A DNA stretch of 64,000 bases from Burkholderia vietnamiensis LMG 10929 (GCF_000959445.1 NZ_CP009631.1:2976001-3040000); one strand, 5' to 3'; shown: positions 36,932 through 46,704, numbered from the stretch's first letter. The notes: generated by a model not told the origin, from the sequence alone. Program-made: numbers and translations.

Positions 36932-37645
36932 TCAATGACGTCCGGCCGCGAGATACGCGAGCCAGTGGCGCTCCGCCCGGCGAAATGCCGCGACGAGTGC
37001 GAACGATACCGCAAGATAGATCAGCGCGGCGAGGCCGAACGACTGGAACGCCATGTAGGTCGCGGAATTGGCGTCGCGCGCAACTTTCAGAATGTCCGGC
37101 ACGGTCGCGGTGAACGCGACGGTGGTCGCGTGCAGCATCAGGATCACCTCGTTGCTGTACAGCGGCAGCGCACGCCGCAGCGCCGACGGTACGATCACGC
37201 GCCGGTACATCGTGAACGGCGACATCCCGTATGCGCGCGCAGCCTCGACCTCGCCGTGCGGAATCGCACGGATCGCACCGGCGAAGATCTCCGTCGTGTA
37301 CGCACACGTGTTCAGCGCGAACGCAAGAATCGCGCAGTTGAAGCCGCTGCGGAAAAACGCGTCGAGCAGCGAATGCGAACGGACGAACTCGAGGCTGTAC
37401 ATTCCCGTGTACATCAGCAGCAACTGCACGTAGAGCGGCGTGCCGCGAAACACGTACGTGTAGAGGCGCACCGGCGTCGACACCCAGCGCTTCTTCGACA
37501 CGCGCGCAACGGCGAGCGGCACCGCGCACACGAAGCCGAGCGAAATCGACGCGACCAGCAGCCACAACGTCACCGCGAGGCCGGACAGCCGCTGGCCGTC
37601 CCAGTAAAGAAACGCCTGGCCGAATTCCTGGAGAATCTCGATCAT
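36932..37645 (-). CDS. hisM: Basic amino acid ABC transporter permease (AotM/HisM)
   Basis: The 237-residue inner-membrane permease has about five hydrophobic helices and the EAA loop that contacts the ATPase (EVEAARAYGMSPFTMYRRVIVPSALRRALP). FRGTPLYVQLLLMY is typical of HisM-type subunits. Its ATG overlaps the preceding permease stop by 4 bases, so the two subunits are probably made in equal amounts and pair as a heterodimer. Direct evidence for arginine as the substrate is lacking; it is inferred from the aru neighbourhood. Confidence 0.93.
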   Translation of the reverse strand: MIEILQEFGQAFLYWDGQRLSGLAVTLWLLVASISLGFVCAVPLAVARVSKKRWVSTPVRLYTYVFRGTPLYVQLLLMYTGMYSLEFVRSHSLLDAFFRSGFNCAILAFALNTCAYTTEIFAGAIRAIPHGEVEAARAYGMSPFTMYRRVIVPSALRRALPLYSNEVILMLHATTVAFTATVPDILKVARDANSATYMAFQSFGLAALIYLAVSFALVAAFRRAERHWLAYLAAGRH

Positions 37646-38331
37646 AGTTCTGCGTGCCGCACGCCCATGGAATAACGCTTCTCGAGCTGGATCAGCACGA
37701 GATTGGAAACGGTCGTGATCGCAAGATAGATCAGCGCCGCAACGAGAATGAAGAAGAACATGTTGAAGGTGCTCTTGCCGGCGTCCTGCGCGGCCTTCAC
37801 GACGTCCGCGAGGCCGATGATCGACACCAGTGCGGTCGCCTTCACGAGCACCTGCCAGTTGTTGCCGATGCCCGGCAGTGCGAAGCGCATCATCTGCGGA
37901 AACATGATCCGCGCGAACACGCGCGCGCCGCTCATCCCGTAGGCCGCGCCCGCTTCGAGCTGGCCGCGCGGCACCGACAGGAACGCGCCGCGGAACGTCT
38001 CGGTGAAGTACGCACCGTAGATGAAGCCGAGCGTCAGCACGCCGGCGACGAACGGATCGATGTCGATCTGGTCCCAGCCCAGCAGGTCGGTGAACTGGTT
38101 CAGCCAGATCTGAATGCTGTAGAACAGCAGCAGCATCAGGACGAGATCGGGCACCGAGCGGATCAGCGTCGTATAGCCGGTCGCGATCGCTCGCAGCACC
38201 CGGTTGTGCGACAGCTTCGCCACCGCGCCGATCAGCCCCAGCGCCACCGCGGTGGCGAGCGACAGAACCGACAGCTCGATGGTCTGCACGGTGCCGGCCC
38301 ACAGGACGGGACCAAAGCCGTAAAGGAACAC
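37642..38331 (-). CDS. hisQ: Basic amino acid ABC transporter permease (AotQ/HisQ)
   Basis: The 229-residue permease starts at GTG 38331 (V/MFLYGFGPVLWAGT), chosen because GGAG lies 6 bases before it and HisQ proteins are about 228 residues; a longer frame to 38379 exists. The EAA loop is QLEAGAAYGMSGARVFARIMFPQMMRFALPG-like (residues about 140-170). It is the first gene of the hisQ-hisM-hisP-argR unit, with the promoter region upstream of 38331. It pairs with hisM to form the channel. Confidence 0.92.
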   Translation of the reverse strand: MFLYGFGPVLWAGTVQTIELSVLSLATAVALGLIGAVAKLSHNRVLRAIATGYTTLIRSVPDLVLMLLLFYSIQIWLNQFTDLLGWDQIDIDPFVAGVLTLGFIYGAYFTETFRGAFLSVPRGQLEAGAAYGMSGARVFARIMFPQMMRFALPGIGNNWQVLVKATALVSIIGLADVVKAAQDAGKSTFNMFFFILVAALIYLAITTVSNLVLIQLEKRYSMGVRHAEL

Positions 38332-38500
38332 GCGCGTCTCCAGTGTTGACAGGGTTACCGGCGCGCATACCTGTCCCACGCCGGGCTGACGCGGATAGTC
38401 GCAAGCGAAAATATTTGTCTCAAATCACCTCGTCCGCCATTGCTGCGTCGCAGCAAACGATGCGGCGATTTGAACGCGCGGGCTACGGCGCTGTTTCAAA

Positions 38501-38554
38501 AGGAAAAAAGCCGCTCCCTGACAGTCGTACAACACGCAGGGAAGCGGCTTTTTT
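38501..38554 (-). terminator. Intrinsic terminator after the SmpA/OmlA lipoprotein gene
   Basis: The stem AGCCGCT-CCCTG against its complement (one bulged base) has a 16-base loop and A/T runs of six on each side, so it can act on both strands. It lies 44 bases past the minus-strand stop at 38598 and 170 bases before hisQ, and so insulates the arginine block. Confidence 0.8.
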
Positions 38555-38597
38555 GCAATTTTCCGGTCGCTTTTTCGATATCGCGACGCGCCGGGAG

Positions 38598-39152
38598 TCA
38601 GCGCCCCTTCAGGATGTCGGAGCGCGAAGTCGTGTAGACGAGCCCGTCCGGGCCGAAATGGACGTTGAAGAACGCGTCGGTGTTCACGCCGTCCTCGAGC
38701 CAGCGCCAGCTCCATACCGTCTCGGGCTTGAGCGGATACTGCGCGACGTCGCCCGGCTTGCCGAGCAGGCGCCTAACCTCGTCCTCGTTCATGCCGGGGC
38801 GCACCTTCGCGAAATTCTCGGCGGTGAGCACCTGGGTCGCGCCGACGTAATGGCCGCTCGCGTCGAGATCGACGAACCAGGTCTGGTTGCCCATCGGCCC
38901 GCGCGGATATTCGAGGCGTTTCGAGCCGTCGGTGAACATGCGCTCGGTGTCGGGCTTGCCCATCGTCTCGCGCACGTCGGCCTCGGTCGACACGCCGACC
39001 TTCAGCCCCTTGAGCAGCAGCGGCGCCGGCTTGATCGCGGTGAAGAAATCCCTGATGCGTTGCACGTCGAGATCGCCCTTGTCGTTGCAGCCGGACAGCG
39101 CGAGTGCGGCAGCCAGCAGCGTCACGGGAAACAGCCGGAAACGAAAGATCAT
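38598..39152 (-). CDS. SmpA/OmlA (BamE-domain) outer-membrane lipoprotein
   Basis: The 184-residue protein has a lipoprotein signal (MIFRFRLFPVTLLAAALALSG-C, Cys22) and two stretches with the SmpA/OmlA fold pattern: VGVSTEADVRETMGKPD and VRPGMNEDEVRRLLGKPGD, each a helix followed by GKP. A tandem of two such units is longer than BamE itself (about 100-150 residues), so it is a relative rather than the assembly-complex subunit. It is 88 bases downstream of hpnL on the same strand. Its ribosome-binding site is weak. The role may be envelope lipid or protein assembly, but this is inferred only from the fold. Confidence 0.82.
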   Translation of the reverse strand: MIFRFRLFPVTLLAAALALSGCNDKGDLDVQRIRDFFTAIKPAPLLLKGLKVGVSTEADVRETMGKPDTERMFTDGSKRLEYPRGPMGNQTWFVDLDASGHYVGATQVLTAENFAKVRPGMNEDEVRRLLGKPGDVAQYPLKPETVWSWRWLEDGVNTDAFFNVHFGPDGLVYTTSRSDILKGR

Positions 39153-39240
39153 CGGAAGAATTGCGCGTCGAGAAAACACGCGGCAAGCATACCCGCGCCG
39201 CGCCAAAAGCGCGAGACGGGCCGCGCGGCCCGTCACCCGT

Positions 39241-40284
39241 TCAATGGGTCGATTCGGTCCGACGCTCGCGCTCGCCGCGCAGCGGCTGCGCGACGCGCGC
39301 GGCGGCCGGGATCGCGGCGATCCGGCCGCGCGTGCGCACGAGCTCGGCCAGCTGCCACGAGCCGAGCGCGAGACAGCCGAACAGCACCTCGCGGCCGCGC
39401 TTGACCAGCGCGAGCGACAGCGCGCTCTCGCGATCGACGCCGAACATCTGCGCGAGCAGCACGACGGTGGCCTCCTGCACGCCGAGGCCGCCCGGCACCA
39501 TGAACGCCGCATGGCGCACGGCCTGCGTCATCGCCTCGATCGCGACCGCGCCGCCGATCGACACCGGATGGCCGAGCAGCGCGAGCGCCCAGTAGATCTC
39601 GAGCGCACCGAGCACGTAGCCGGCCAGCTGCCAGAAGAACGCGCTGAACAGCAGCGCGGTGCGCGACATCAGCGCATCGATGTCGCGATCGAGCCGCCGG
39701 CCGTCGACGCCCTGCAGCAAGCGGTGCGAATCGCCGAGCAAGCGCCCGGCGAAGCGCTCGATCGCGTGGAAGACGCCGCCGCGGCGCATCAGCACGACGC
39801 CGAGCACCGGCAACGGCAGCGTCAGCACCAGCGCGAGGCCGATCGTGCCGCCGCCCATGTCGTGCGTGGTCGCCAGCAGCAGCACGAGGCCGAGCGCCGC
39901 GAACGCATACTGGACGACGATCGTCACCAGCACCTCGACGATCACCGACGCGGTCACGCGGCTCGCGTCGGCCACCTGCCAGCGCGCGAGCCGGATGCCG
40001 ACCAGCTCGCCGCCGATGCCGACGACCGGCAGCAGCCGGTTCACCGCCTCGCGCACGGTCGCGATCCACCACAGGAACGGCAGCGTCGCGCGACGGTCGA
40101 GCAACTGATGCCACGCGTACGCGTCGAGCAGCAGCGGCAGCGCGTGAAACGGCACGAGCCACAGCAGCGCGAAGCCGGCGCGCTCGATCATCCGCGACAC
40201 GTCGCCGATACCCTCGTGCAGGCCCAGCGCCAGCAGGATCCCGATGCCGATCGGCCAGCCGAGCCATTTGATCCACTTGGTCAC
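39241..40284 (-). CDS. hpnL: HpnL-type membrane protein (hopanoid-associated, AglD/MprF-like TM domain)
   Basis: The 347-residue polytopic protein starts at GTG 40284 and overlaps the end of hpnK by 4 bases (GTGA). It has about eight hydrophobic helices, with VPFHALPLLLDAYAWHQLL, ELVGIRLARW and AAFMVPGGLGVQEA, the last being a hallmark of the lysylphosphatidylglycerol-synthetase/AglD-type transmembrane family. HpnL proteins cluster with hopanoid genes, but their step is unknown; transport or flipping of the modified lipid is a possibility. It ends in a basic tail (RGERERR). Confidence 0.88.
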   Translation of the reverse strand: MTKWIKWLGWPIGIGILLALGLHEGIGDVSRMIERAGFALLWLVPFHALPLLLDAYAWHQLLDRRATLPFLWWIATVREAVNRLLPVVGIGGELVGIRLARWQVADASRVTASVIVEVLVTIVVQYAFAALGLVLLLATTHDMGGGTIGLALVLTLPLPVLGVVLMRRGGVFHAIERFAGRLLGDSHRLLQGVDGRRLDRDIDALMSRTALLFSAFFWQLAGYVLGALEIYWALALLGHPVSIGGAVAIEAMTQAVRHAAFMVPGGLGVQEATVVLLAQMFGVDRESALSLALVKRGREVLFGCLALGSWQLAELVRTRGRIAAIPAAARVAQPLRGERERRTESTH

Positions 40285-41165
40285 GACGGCTGCGCCCCCG
40301 CTGCGCGCGCGCGCTGCGCGCCGCGCCGCGCCGCCCGCTGACCGAACACGTCGGCGAACCCGCCGGTCGCGACGCCGGCCGCCTTCAGCGCCGCCGCGAC
40401 GCGCGGCGACAGCAGCGCGTCGAGCTCGTCGGCCGGACGGTAATCGGCCATCGTCGGCGTGATCGGGCCGTCGCCGGCTTCGGCCGGATGGCAATAGATC
40501 TCGCCGACACCGGGCGGCAGCGCGGCGAGCGCGTCGAGCAGCACGCGCTCGTCCATGGCGCCCGTATGCTCGATGCCGACCACGTAATCGTTGTGCGCGA
40601 GCCCCGCGCGGTCGAGCCGCGCGCGCACCAGCGCGATCCACGGCTTGAGCAGCGCGCTCGCGCTCGCTTCGTACGGCAGCCGCACGGCGCGCAGCCCGTA
40701 GTCGCGACCGATGTCGATGATCATCGACAGCACGGTCGGATGCAGATGGAAATGCTTGTGCGCGTTCACGTGGTCGAGCGGCAGGCCGCTCGCCGCGAAC
40801 GCCTCGAACTGCGCGCGGATCTCGCGGCGCAGCTGCGCGCGCACGTGCGGCAGGAAGAAGAAGCGGCAGCCGTCCTTCGCCATCGCGTCGCCGAAGCGCC
40901 CGTCGCGGCCGACGAGCGCCGGTATCTCATGCGCGGGCAGCGTGGCCGGCCCGTCCGCGAGCACCAGATGCAGACCGACCGCGAGCGACGGCAGCCGCCG
41001 CGCGCGCTCGATCGCATCCTGCGCGGCGCTCGCGCCGACCATCAGGCTCGCGGCGTTGAGCACGCCGTCGCGATGCGCGCGCTCGACCGCCGCGTTCACG
41101 CGCGGATGCAGCCCGAAGTCGTCCGCGGTGAAGATCAGCGCCCGCGCCGCCCGCTGCGTCGTCAC
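40281..41165 (-). CDS. hpnK: Hopanoid-associated deacetylase HpnK (YdjC/ChbG fold)
   Basis: The 294-residue YdjC-family protein has the metal-binding motifs TADDFGLHP (D15, D16) and HVNAHKHFHLHP (about residues 132-143), plus GEIYCHPAE near the end. Published work on B. cenocepacia assigns HpnK the deacetylation of the N-acetylglucosaminyl hopanoid made by HpnI, giving the glucosamine form used by HpnJ. It sits 3 bases after hpnJ and overlaps hpnL, so the genes are tightly coupled. The tail is Ala/Arg-rich low complexity. Confidence 0.93.
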   Translation of the reverse strand: MTTQRAARALIFTADDFGLHPRVNAAVERAHRDGVLNAASLMVGASAAQDAIERARRLPSLAVGLHLVLADGPATLPAHEIPALVGRDGRFGDAMAKDGCRFFFLPHVRAQLRREIRAQFEAFAASGLPLDHVNAHKHFHLHPTVLSMIIDIGRDYGLRAVRLPYEASASALLKPWIALVRARLDRAGLAHNDYVVGIEHTGAMDERVLLDALAALPPGVGEIYCHPAEAGDGPITPTMADYRPADELDALLSPRVAAALKAAGVATGGFADVFGQRAARRGAQRARAAGAQPS

Positions 41166-41168
41166 GAA

Positions 41169-42590
41169 TCAGGCCTCGTGCGCGCGCAGGAAGCGGAAGA
41201 ACTCCACGCCTTCGCGCAGACGGCGCTTCATCATGTCCCAGCTCGTCAGCATCTCGCGGACGATTTCCCAGATCTTCGACGGACGGAAATAGAACTCGCG
41301 ATAGAACTGCTCGAGATGGTGATAGATCTCGTCGCGCGACAGGTGCGGATAGCCGATCGCGGCCAGCTGCACGCCTTCCTTGCTGACCAGGTTGATCGTC
41401 TTGTTCTCTTCCATCCAGCCGTTCTCGACGGCCTGCTTGTACAGCGTCGTGCCCGGATACGGCGCGGCGAGCGACACCTGGATCGTGTGTGGATTGATTT
41501 CCTTCGCGTACTCGATCGTCTTCTTGATGGTTTCCGGCGTCTCGCCCGGCAGGCCGAGGATGAAGGTGCCGTGGATCTTGATGCCGAGCTTCTTGCAGTC
41601 AGCGCTGAAGCGGCGCGCGAAATCGGTGCGCACGCCCTTCTTGATGTTCACGAGGATCTGGTCGTCGCCGGATTCGAAGCCGACCAGCAGCAGGCGCAGG
41701 CCGTTTTCCTTCATGATCTTCAGCGACTTGTACGGCACGTTCGCCTTCGCGTTGCACGACCACGTCATGCCGAGCTTGCCCAGGCCGATCGCGATCGCTT
41801 CGGCGCGCGGCAGGTCGTCGGTGAAGGTATCGTCGTCGAACATCAGTTCCTTCACTTCCGGCATGTTGTCGCGGATCCACTTCGCTTCGGCGAGCACGTT
41901 CTCGACCGAGCGCGTGCGATAGCGATGGCCGCTGACCGTCTGCGGCCACAGGCAGAACGTGCAGCGCGACTTGCAGCCGCGACCCGTGTAGATCGACACG
42001 TACGGATAGTTCAGGTAGCCGATGAAGTAGTTGTCGATCTTCAGGTCGCGCTTGTAGATGGGCGCGACGAACGGCAGCTCGTCCATGTTCTCGAGGATCG
42101 GACGCGCTTCGTTGTGCTCGATCGAGCCGTCCTTCGCGCGCCAGCTCAAGCCCTTGATCTCCGGGAACGGCTTGCCTTCGGCGATTTCCTTGCAGGTGTA
42201 GTCGAATTCCTCGCGGCACACGAAGTCGATCGCGTCGCTCGCCGTCAGCGAATTGTGCGGATCGACCATCACCTTCGCGCCGACCATGCCGACCAGCAGC
42301 GACGGCTTCATCTTCTTCAGGTCCTGCGCGAACATCGCGTCGGTCGGGAACGACGGCGTGCTCGTGTGGATGATCACGAGATCGTAGTCGTTGGCGATCT
42401 TCAGCGTCTCCTCGACCGACAGGCCGTCGGCCGGCGCGTCGACGACGCGGCTACCCGGCACGAGCGCGGCCGGCTGCGCGAGCCAGGTCGGGTACCAGAA
42501 GGAACGGATTTCGCGCTTCGCCTGATAGCGCGAGCCGGCTCCGCCGTCGAAGCCATCGTACGAAGGGGCCTGCAAGAACAGCGTTTTCAT
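41169..42590 (-). CDS. hpnJ: Hopanoid-associated radical SAM/B12-binding protein HpnJ
   Basis: The 473-residue enzyme has an N-terminal cobalamin-binding-like domain (about 1-150) and a radical SAM core with the CxxxCxxC cluster site at C206, C210 and C213 (GRGCKSRCTFC). HGTFILGLPGET and LGIKIHG follow, typical of this superfamily. HpnJ is required for the cyclitol-ether hopanoid, presumably by contracting or rearranging the glucosamine ring. The ATG at 42590 has GGAG about 8 bases upstream; an upstream in-frame ATG (42611) is less likely. It follows hpnI after 185 bases. Confidence 0.94.
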   Translation of the reverse strand: MKTLFLQAPSYDGFDGGAGSRYQAKREIRSFWYPTWLAQPAALVPGSRVVDAPADGLSVEETLKIANDYDLVIIHTSTPSFPTDAMFAQDLKKMKPSLLVGMVGAKVMVDPHNSLTASDAIDFVCREEFDYTCKEIAEGKPFPEIKGLSWRAKDGSIEHNEARPILENMDELPFVAPIYKRDLKIDNYFIGYLNYPYVSIYTGRGCKSRCTFCLWPQTVSGHRYRTRSVENVLAEAKWIRDNMPEVKELMFDDDTFTDDLPRAEAIAIGLGKLGMTWSCNAKANVPYKSLKIMKENGLRLLLVGFESGDDQILVNIKKGVRTDFARRFSADCKKLGIKIHGTFILGLPGETPETIKKTIEYAKEINPHTIQVSLAAPYPGTTLYKQAVENGWMEENKTINLVSKEGVQLAAIGYPHLSRDEIYHHLEQFYREFYFRPSKIWEIVREMLTSWDMMKRRLREGVEFFRFLRAHEA

Positions 42591-42775
42591 GAATGCTCCG
42601 GTAGCCTGCATAATTCGATTCGTTTCAACGATTCAGTTTCAATCAACCGCGGGCCGCGCTGTGGGCGCCCGCCTCTGTCATGTCGCGTCGCGCGGCGTGG
42701 CCGCGCGGCGCGTCTCGGCCCTCGGGCCGGATTCGCTCGGGAGCGGGCGCGCGGCCGGCTCCCCCAACATGCTCG

Positions 42776-43948
42776 TCAGCAGCCGTCGCCGCCTTCCACC
42801 GCCGGCGCGCGCTCGCCGCCGACCACCGTCATCCGCGCGCCGCGCCACACGACCTGCGAGCCGTACGCGGCCGCCAGCCATTCGAGCGCGAGCAGCGTGT
42901 CGCGTACCGCCACGAGTGGAAGGTCGCGCCAGAACGCACTCCAGCCGTCCTCGCCGCGCGCATGCAGCACGAGCCGCCCGAACGCACCGACGATGGCCGC
43001 GCCGCCCGCGAGCGTGCCCGCGACGGTGCCGTCCAGCCGCAGCGCGAGCGCCGCGCCGATCGCGAGCCACGGCACGGTGAACGTGATGAACAGGAACGCG
43101 AAGCCCATCGGGTTCAGCGACCGGATCGTGCGCAGCCAGCGCGTCTCGCGATGCCACAGCGGGCCGAACGACGGCTCGATCACGTCGGTCGCGACGTCGA
43201 CCTCGGACAACACGGTGCGCCGCCCGAGGCGGCGCGGCAGCTCGGCGAGCCAGAAGTCGTCGGCGAGCTCGTCCTTCAGCGCGAGAAAACCGCCGATCCG
43301 ATCGAGGGTATCGCGCGTGACGGCGAGCGTCGCGCCGAACCCGAAGCGGCTCGAGCGGCCCAGGTGCGTGATCCGCACCGACGGCGCGAACCACGCGTCG
43401 ACGAACTGCGCGCCGATCCGCGTCCAGAAGCCGCCGACGCTGCGCGCATGATACAGGCACGTGACGACGCCGACCGACGGATCGGCGAGCGGCGCCGTCA
43501 CGCGCTCCAGATAATCGGGCTGCACCGCGATGTCGCTGTCCGCGATCACGATGCGGCCGTACTTCGCGCGCTCGGCCAGGTTGATCAGGTTGCTGACCTT
43601 CAGGTTCTTGCCGTGCACGCGCGCGTCGATCACGAGCGTGATGTCGCATTCCGGATAGTCGGCACGCAGCCGCTCGACCACCGCGATCGCCGGATCGGAC
43701 GCCGACGCGACGCCGAACAGCACTTCATGGCGCGGGTGGCGCTGTTCGCAGAAGGTCGCGAGGTTCTCGTACAGATGCGGCTCCGCGCCGCACAGCGGCT
43801 TGAGCACGCTGACCGGCTCGAAGCCGTCGCGCGCGGCGGTGCGCGGCGTGCGCGGCGCCGGCGCGAAGGCCGCGACGAGCGCATAGCCGGCCGCGGCGAG
43901 CGTGAAGGCGACCAGCAGCCAGTCGAGCAGCGTGACGGTCGGCATCAT
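42776..43948 (-). CDS. hpnI: Hopanoid-associated glycosyltransferase HpnI (GT2)
   Basis: The 390-residue protein has an N-terminal membrane segment (LLDWLLVAFTLAAAGYALVAAF), a GT-A catalytic domain with VSVLKPLCGAEPHLYENLATF, the metal-binding DSD in IVIADSDIAVQPDYLE, ELADDFWLAEL and a RETRWLRT motif of the Q/RxxRW type, then two or three membrane helices. It is the hopanoid relative of ceramide glucosyltransferases. HpnI adds N-acetylglucosamine to bacteriohopanetetrol. The start at 43948 follows GGGAGG; the next codon is also ATG. It is first in hpnI-J-K-L, with about 640 bases of promoter region upstream. Confidence 0.93.
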   Translation of the reverse strand: MMPTVTLLDWLLVAFTLAAAGYALVAAFAPAPRTPRTAARDGFEPVSVLKPLCGAEPHLYENLATFCEQRHPRHEVLFGVASASDPAIAVVERLRADYPECDITLVIDARVHGKNLKVSNLINLAERAKYGRIVIADSDIAVQPDYLERVTAPLADPSVGVVTCLYHARSVGGFWTRIGAQFVDAWFAPSVRITHLGRSSRFGFGATLAVTRDTLDRIGGFLALKDELADDFWLAELPRRLGRRTVLSEVDVATDVIEPSFGPLWHRETRWLRTIRSLNPMGFAFLFITFTVPWLAIGAALALRLDGTVAGTLAGGAAIVGAFGRLVLHARGEDGWSAFWRDLPLVAVRDTLLALEWLAAAYGSQVVWRGARMTVVGGERAPAVEGGDGC

Positions 43949-44586
43949 GCGGCATGCCTCCCGGCACCGCGGGCGGCACGTCGATCGTTCGAACCGGGTT
44001 GAACGTGATGGGGTATTACGACAGCGACGAACGCGGGCACGACCCGACTCCTTGTTCCAGCAGCGTCTGTATGAGGGGCGGCACGGCTCGCCCCGAAAGC
44101 GGCCATGCCCGGCTTCGCGCGGCCGCCCCCTCACGCGAAACCCGGAACGGGATGCGGGAAGACTCGAATGGCTGGCATCGGCAAAACATGGACAGGCGCA
44201 GGATTTTAGCAGCCCGCGCACCGTCACGCGCGGAGCAACATGAAACGGACTGGTGCAATTTCGGCAAAGCTGCGCGGCCGGCAAACCATTTCGGCGCCGG
44301 CCTGCCGACATTAGCGTAAGCGCTTTGCAGGCGTATTGCCGTCTGCAAAATCAAACATTTCGTTGAGAATTGTGCGTCGGTGCGAAGACACGTGGAATCG
44401 CCGTAAAGTTTGGTAATTATTCGTGGATTAGATCGATTTTCGCAACAATGAAATGGGCGTGGCTTGCAGCCCTGTAAGGCGTGTGGGTATCCGTGCGTCG
44501 CCAGCGCGCGGCGCGGCCCTTTGGCAGAATCGTCGTCATCTGTTGCGCATGCGCATCACCGCGCCCCTCCTTTCGAAGGCCATCCG
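43949..44586. other. Long divergent intergenic region between hpnI and the luciferase-like gene
   Basis: This 638-base gap is less GC-rich toward its right end (about 44300-44460) and holds promoters for hpnI and for the plus-strand oxidoreductase. I see only short frames with no family features, no T-tailed hairpin and no recognisable RNA or riboswitch. Confidence 0.5.
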
Positions 44587-45585
44587 ATGATTCCGTTTTC
44601 CGTACTCGACCTCGCCCCCATCCCCGAAGGCGCCGACGCCGCGCAGGCATTCCGCAACACCGTCGATCTGGCGCAGCATGCGGAACGCCTCGGCTACCGC
44701 CGCTACTGGCTCGCCGAGCACCACAACATGCCGGGCATCGCGAGCGCGGCGACCGCCATCGTGATCGGCCACGTGGCGGGCGCGACGCAGACGATCCGCG
44801 TCGGCTCGGGCGGGATCATGCTGCCGAACCACGCGCCGCTCGTGATCGCCGAGCAGTTCGGCACGCTGGCGTCGCTGTACCCCGGCCGCATCGACCTCGG
44901 GCTCGGCCGCGCGCCCGGCACCGACCAGACCACGTCGCGCGCGCTGCGGCGCGACCTGATCGGCAGCGCCGATTCCTTTCCGGACGACGTCGCCGAGCTG
45001 CAGCGCTATTTCGCGGCGCCGGTGCCCGGCCAGCGCGTGCGGGCGGTGCCCGGCGCGGGGCTCGACGTGCCGATCTGGCTGCTCGGCTCGAGCCTGTTCA
45101 GCGCGCAGCTCGCCGCGATGCTCGGCTTGCCGTTCGCATTCGCATCGCACTTTGCGCCGGACTATCTGATGCGCGCGCTCGAACTCTATCGCGCGCAATA
45201 CCGCCCGTCGGCCGCGTGGCCGAAGCCGTATGCGATGGTCGGCGTGAACGTGTTCGCCGCCGATACCGACGAAGAAGCACGGCGCCTCTTCACGTCGCTG
45301 CAGCAGCAGTTCATCAACCTGCGCCGCGGCACGCCGGGCAAGCTGCCGCCGCCGGTCGACGCACTCGAGGCCAGCGAATTCGAACTCGCGAACGTCGCGC
45401 ATGCGCTGTCGTTCGCGGCCGTCGGCTCGCGCGACACGGTGCGCGACCAGTTACGCGACCGGATCGCGCAGACGGGTGCGGACGAGCTGATCGTCACCGC
45501 CCAGATCTACGATCACGCGGCGCGGCTGCGCTCGTTCGAGCTGGCCGCGCAGATCCGCGACGAGCTGGCGAGCGAAACGCGCTGA
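44587..45585 (+). CDS. LLM-class flavin-dependent oxidoreductase (YhbW-like)
   Basis: The 332-residue protein is a luciferase-like (bacterial luciferase alpha / TIM-barrel) monooxygenase with the segments [37 protein letters not shown] and [16 protein letters not shown], which form the reduced-flavin site in the group-1 subfamily. These enzymes depend on FMNH2 from a separate reductase, and the substrate is not predictable. The gene is monocistronic: both flanking genes are on the opposite strand. Length is typical (about 330). Confidence 0.92.
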   Translation: MIPFSVLDLAPIPEGADAAQAFRNTVDLAQHAERLGYRRYWLAEHHNMPGIASAATAIVIGHVAGATQTIRVGSGGIMLPNHAPLVIAEQFGTLASLYPGRIDLGLGRAPGTDQTTSRALRRDLIGSADSFPDDVAELQRYFAAPVPGQRVRAVPGAGLDVPIWLLGSSLFSAQLAAMLGLPFAFASHFAPDYLMRALELYRAQYRPSAAWPKPYAMVGVNVFAADTDEEARRLFTSLQQQFINLRRGTPGKLPPPVDALEASEFELANVAHALSFAAVGSRDTVRDQLRDRIAQTGADELIVTAQIYDHAARLRSFELAAQIRDELASETR

Positions 45586-45645
45586 CGGTGCGGCCGCGCC
45601 GCCGCTCGCGGCGCGCGCCCGCCCGCCCGTCGCTTCGTCACTTCG

Positions 45646-46704
45646 TCACTGCGGATGGACCGCAGCCATCCCGTCGAGCAGCGCCTTGTGGAACGCGTCC
45701 GGATCCTGGATCTGCGGCGCGTGCCCGAGCGCCGGGAATTCGATCAGTTGCGCACCGGGAATCGCCGCCTGCGTGCGCTTCGCAAGCTCCGGATAACGGC
45801 CGAGCTTCGCGTGCACGTCCGGCGGCGCGGCGTCCTTGCCGATCGCGGTCGTGTCCTTGTCGCCGATCAGCAGCAGCGTCGGCACGCGAATCACGCCGAG
45901 CTCGTAGACCACCGGCTGCGTGAAGATCATGTCGTAGACGAGCGCCGAATTCCACGCGACCGCGTCGCGGCCCGCGCCGCGATACATGCCGGCGAGCATC
46001 TGCACCCAGCGCTCGTACGACGGCGCCCACTTGCCCGCGTAGTAGGTCGCCTGCTCGTAGCGGCGGATGCCGTCGGCCGTCGTCTTCAGCTCGCGTGCGT
46101 ACCAGTAATCGACCGACAGCGGCGGCACGCCGAGCGCCTTCCAGTCCTCGAGGCCGATCGGGTTCACCAGCACCAGCTGGTCGGTCGCCTTCGGATACAT
46201 CAGCGCGTAGCGTATCGCCAGCATGCCGCCGGTCGAATGGCCGACGAGCGTCGCCGACTTCACGCCGATCGACTCGAGCAGCGCGTGCGTGTTGCGCGCG
46301 AGCTGCTGGAAGCTGTACTGATAGCGCTCCGGCTTCGACGACTTGCAGAAGCCGATCTGGTCCGGCGCGACCACGCGATAGCCAGCGTGGCTCAGCACGT
46401 CGATCGTGTCCTCCCAGGTCGCCGCGCAGAAGTTCTTGCCGTGCAGCAGGACGACGGTGCGGCCGTTCGGGTGCGCCGGCTGCACGTCCATGTAGTCCAT
46501 TTCGAGCGTTTCGCGCTGCGACACGAACGCATGGCGATGCACCGGCGCCGGATAGGCGAACCCTTCCAGCCGCGGGCCGTACGCGGGCCCGTCGTTGCCG
46601 GCCGCCATCGGGGCGGCGGCCGTGGCGACGCTCGCAGCGGCGGCGATGCCGGCGGCCAGCCACGCGGCGCGCGCGACGGACAAGATCGGGGAAGTCGAAA
46701 ACAT
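45646..46704 (-). CDS. Exported alpha/beta hydrolase
   Basis: The protein is about 352 residues with a signal peptide (MFSTSPILSVARAAWLAAGIAAAASVATAAA), so it is likely periplasmic or secreted. The core shows the oxyanion-hole VVLLHGKNFCAATWE, the nucleophile elbow GHSTGG (Ser157) and a late FPALGHAPQ histidine. The acid is probably in LLIGDKDTT. It belongs to the epoxide-hydrolase/haloperoxidase-like branch; substrate unknown. A GTG three codons earlier (46713) is an alternative start; neither has a clear ribosome-binding site. It is divergent from pdxY. Confidence 0.85.
   Translation of the reverse strand: MFSTSPILSVARAAWLAAGIAAAASVATAAAPMAAGNDGPAYGPRLEGFAYPAPVHRHAFVSQRETLEMDYMDVQPAHPNGRTVVLLHGKNFCAATWEDTIDVLSHAGYRVVAPDQIGFCKSSKPERYQYSFQQLARNTHALLESIGVKSATLVGHSTGGMLAIRYALMYPKATDQLVLVNPIGLEDWKALGVPPLSVDYWYARELKTTADGIRRYEQATYYAGKWAPSYERWVQMLAGMYRGAGRDAVAWNSALVYDMIFTQPVVYELGVIRVPTLLLIGDKDTTAIGKDAAPPDVHAKLGRYPELAKRTQAAIPGAQLIEFPALGHAPQIQDPDAFHKALLDGMAAVHPQ

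Noticed and set aside
44016..44354. 112-codon minus-strand frame upstream of hpnI
   Set aside because: Low hydrophobic or domain content, biased composition, and it would lie in the hpnI promoter region. Not supported.
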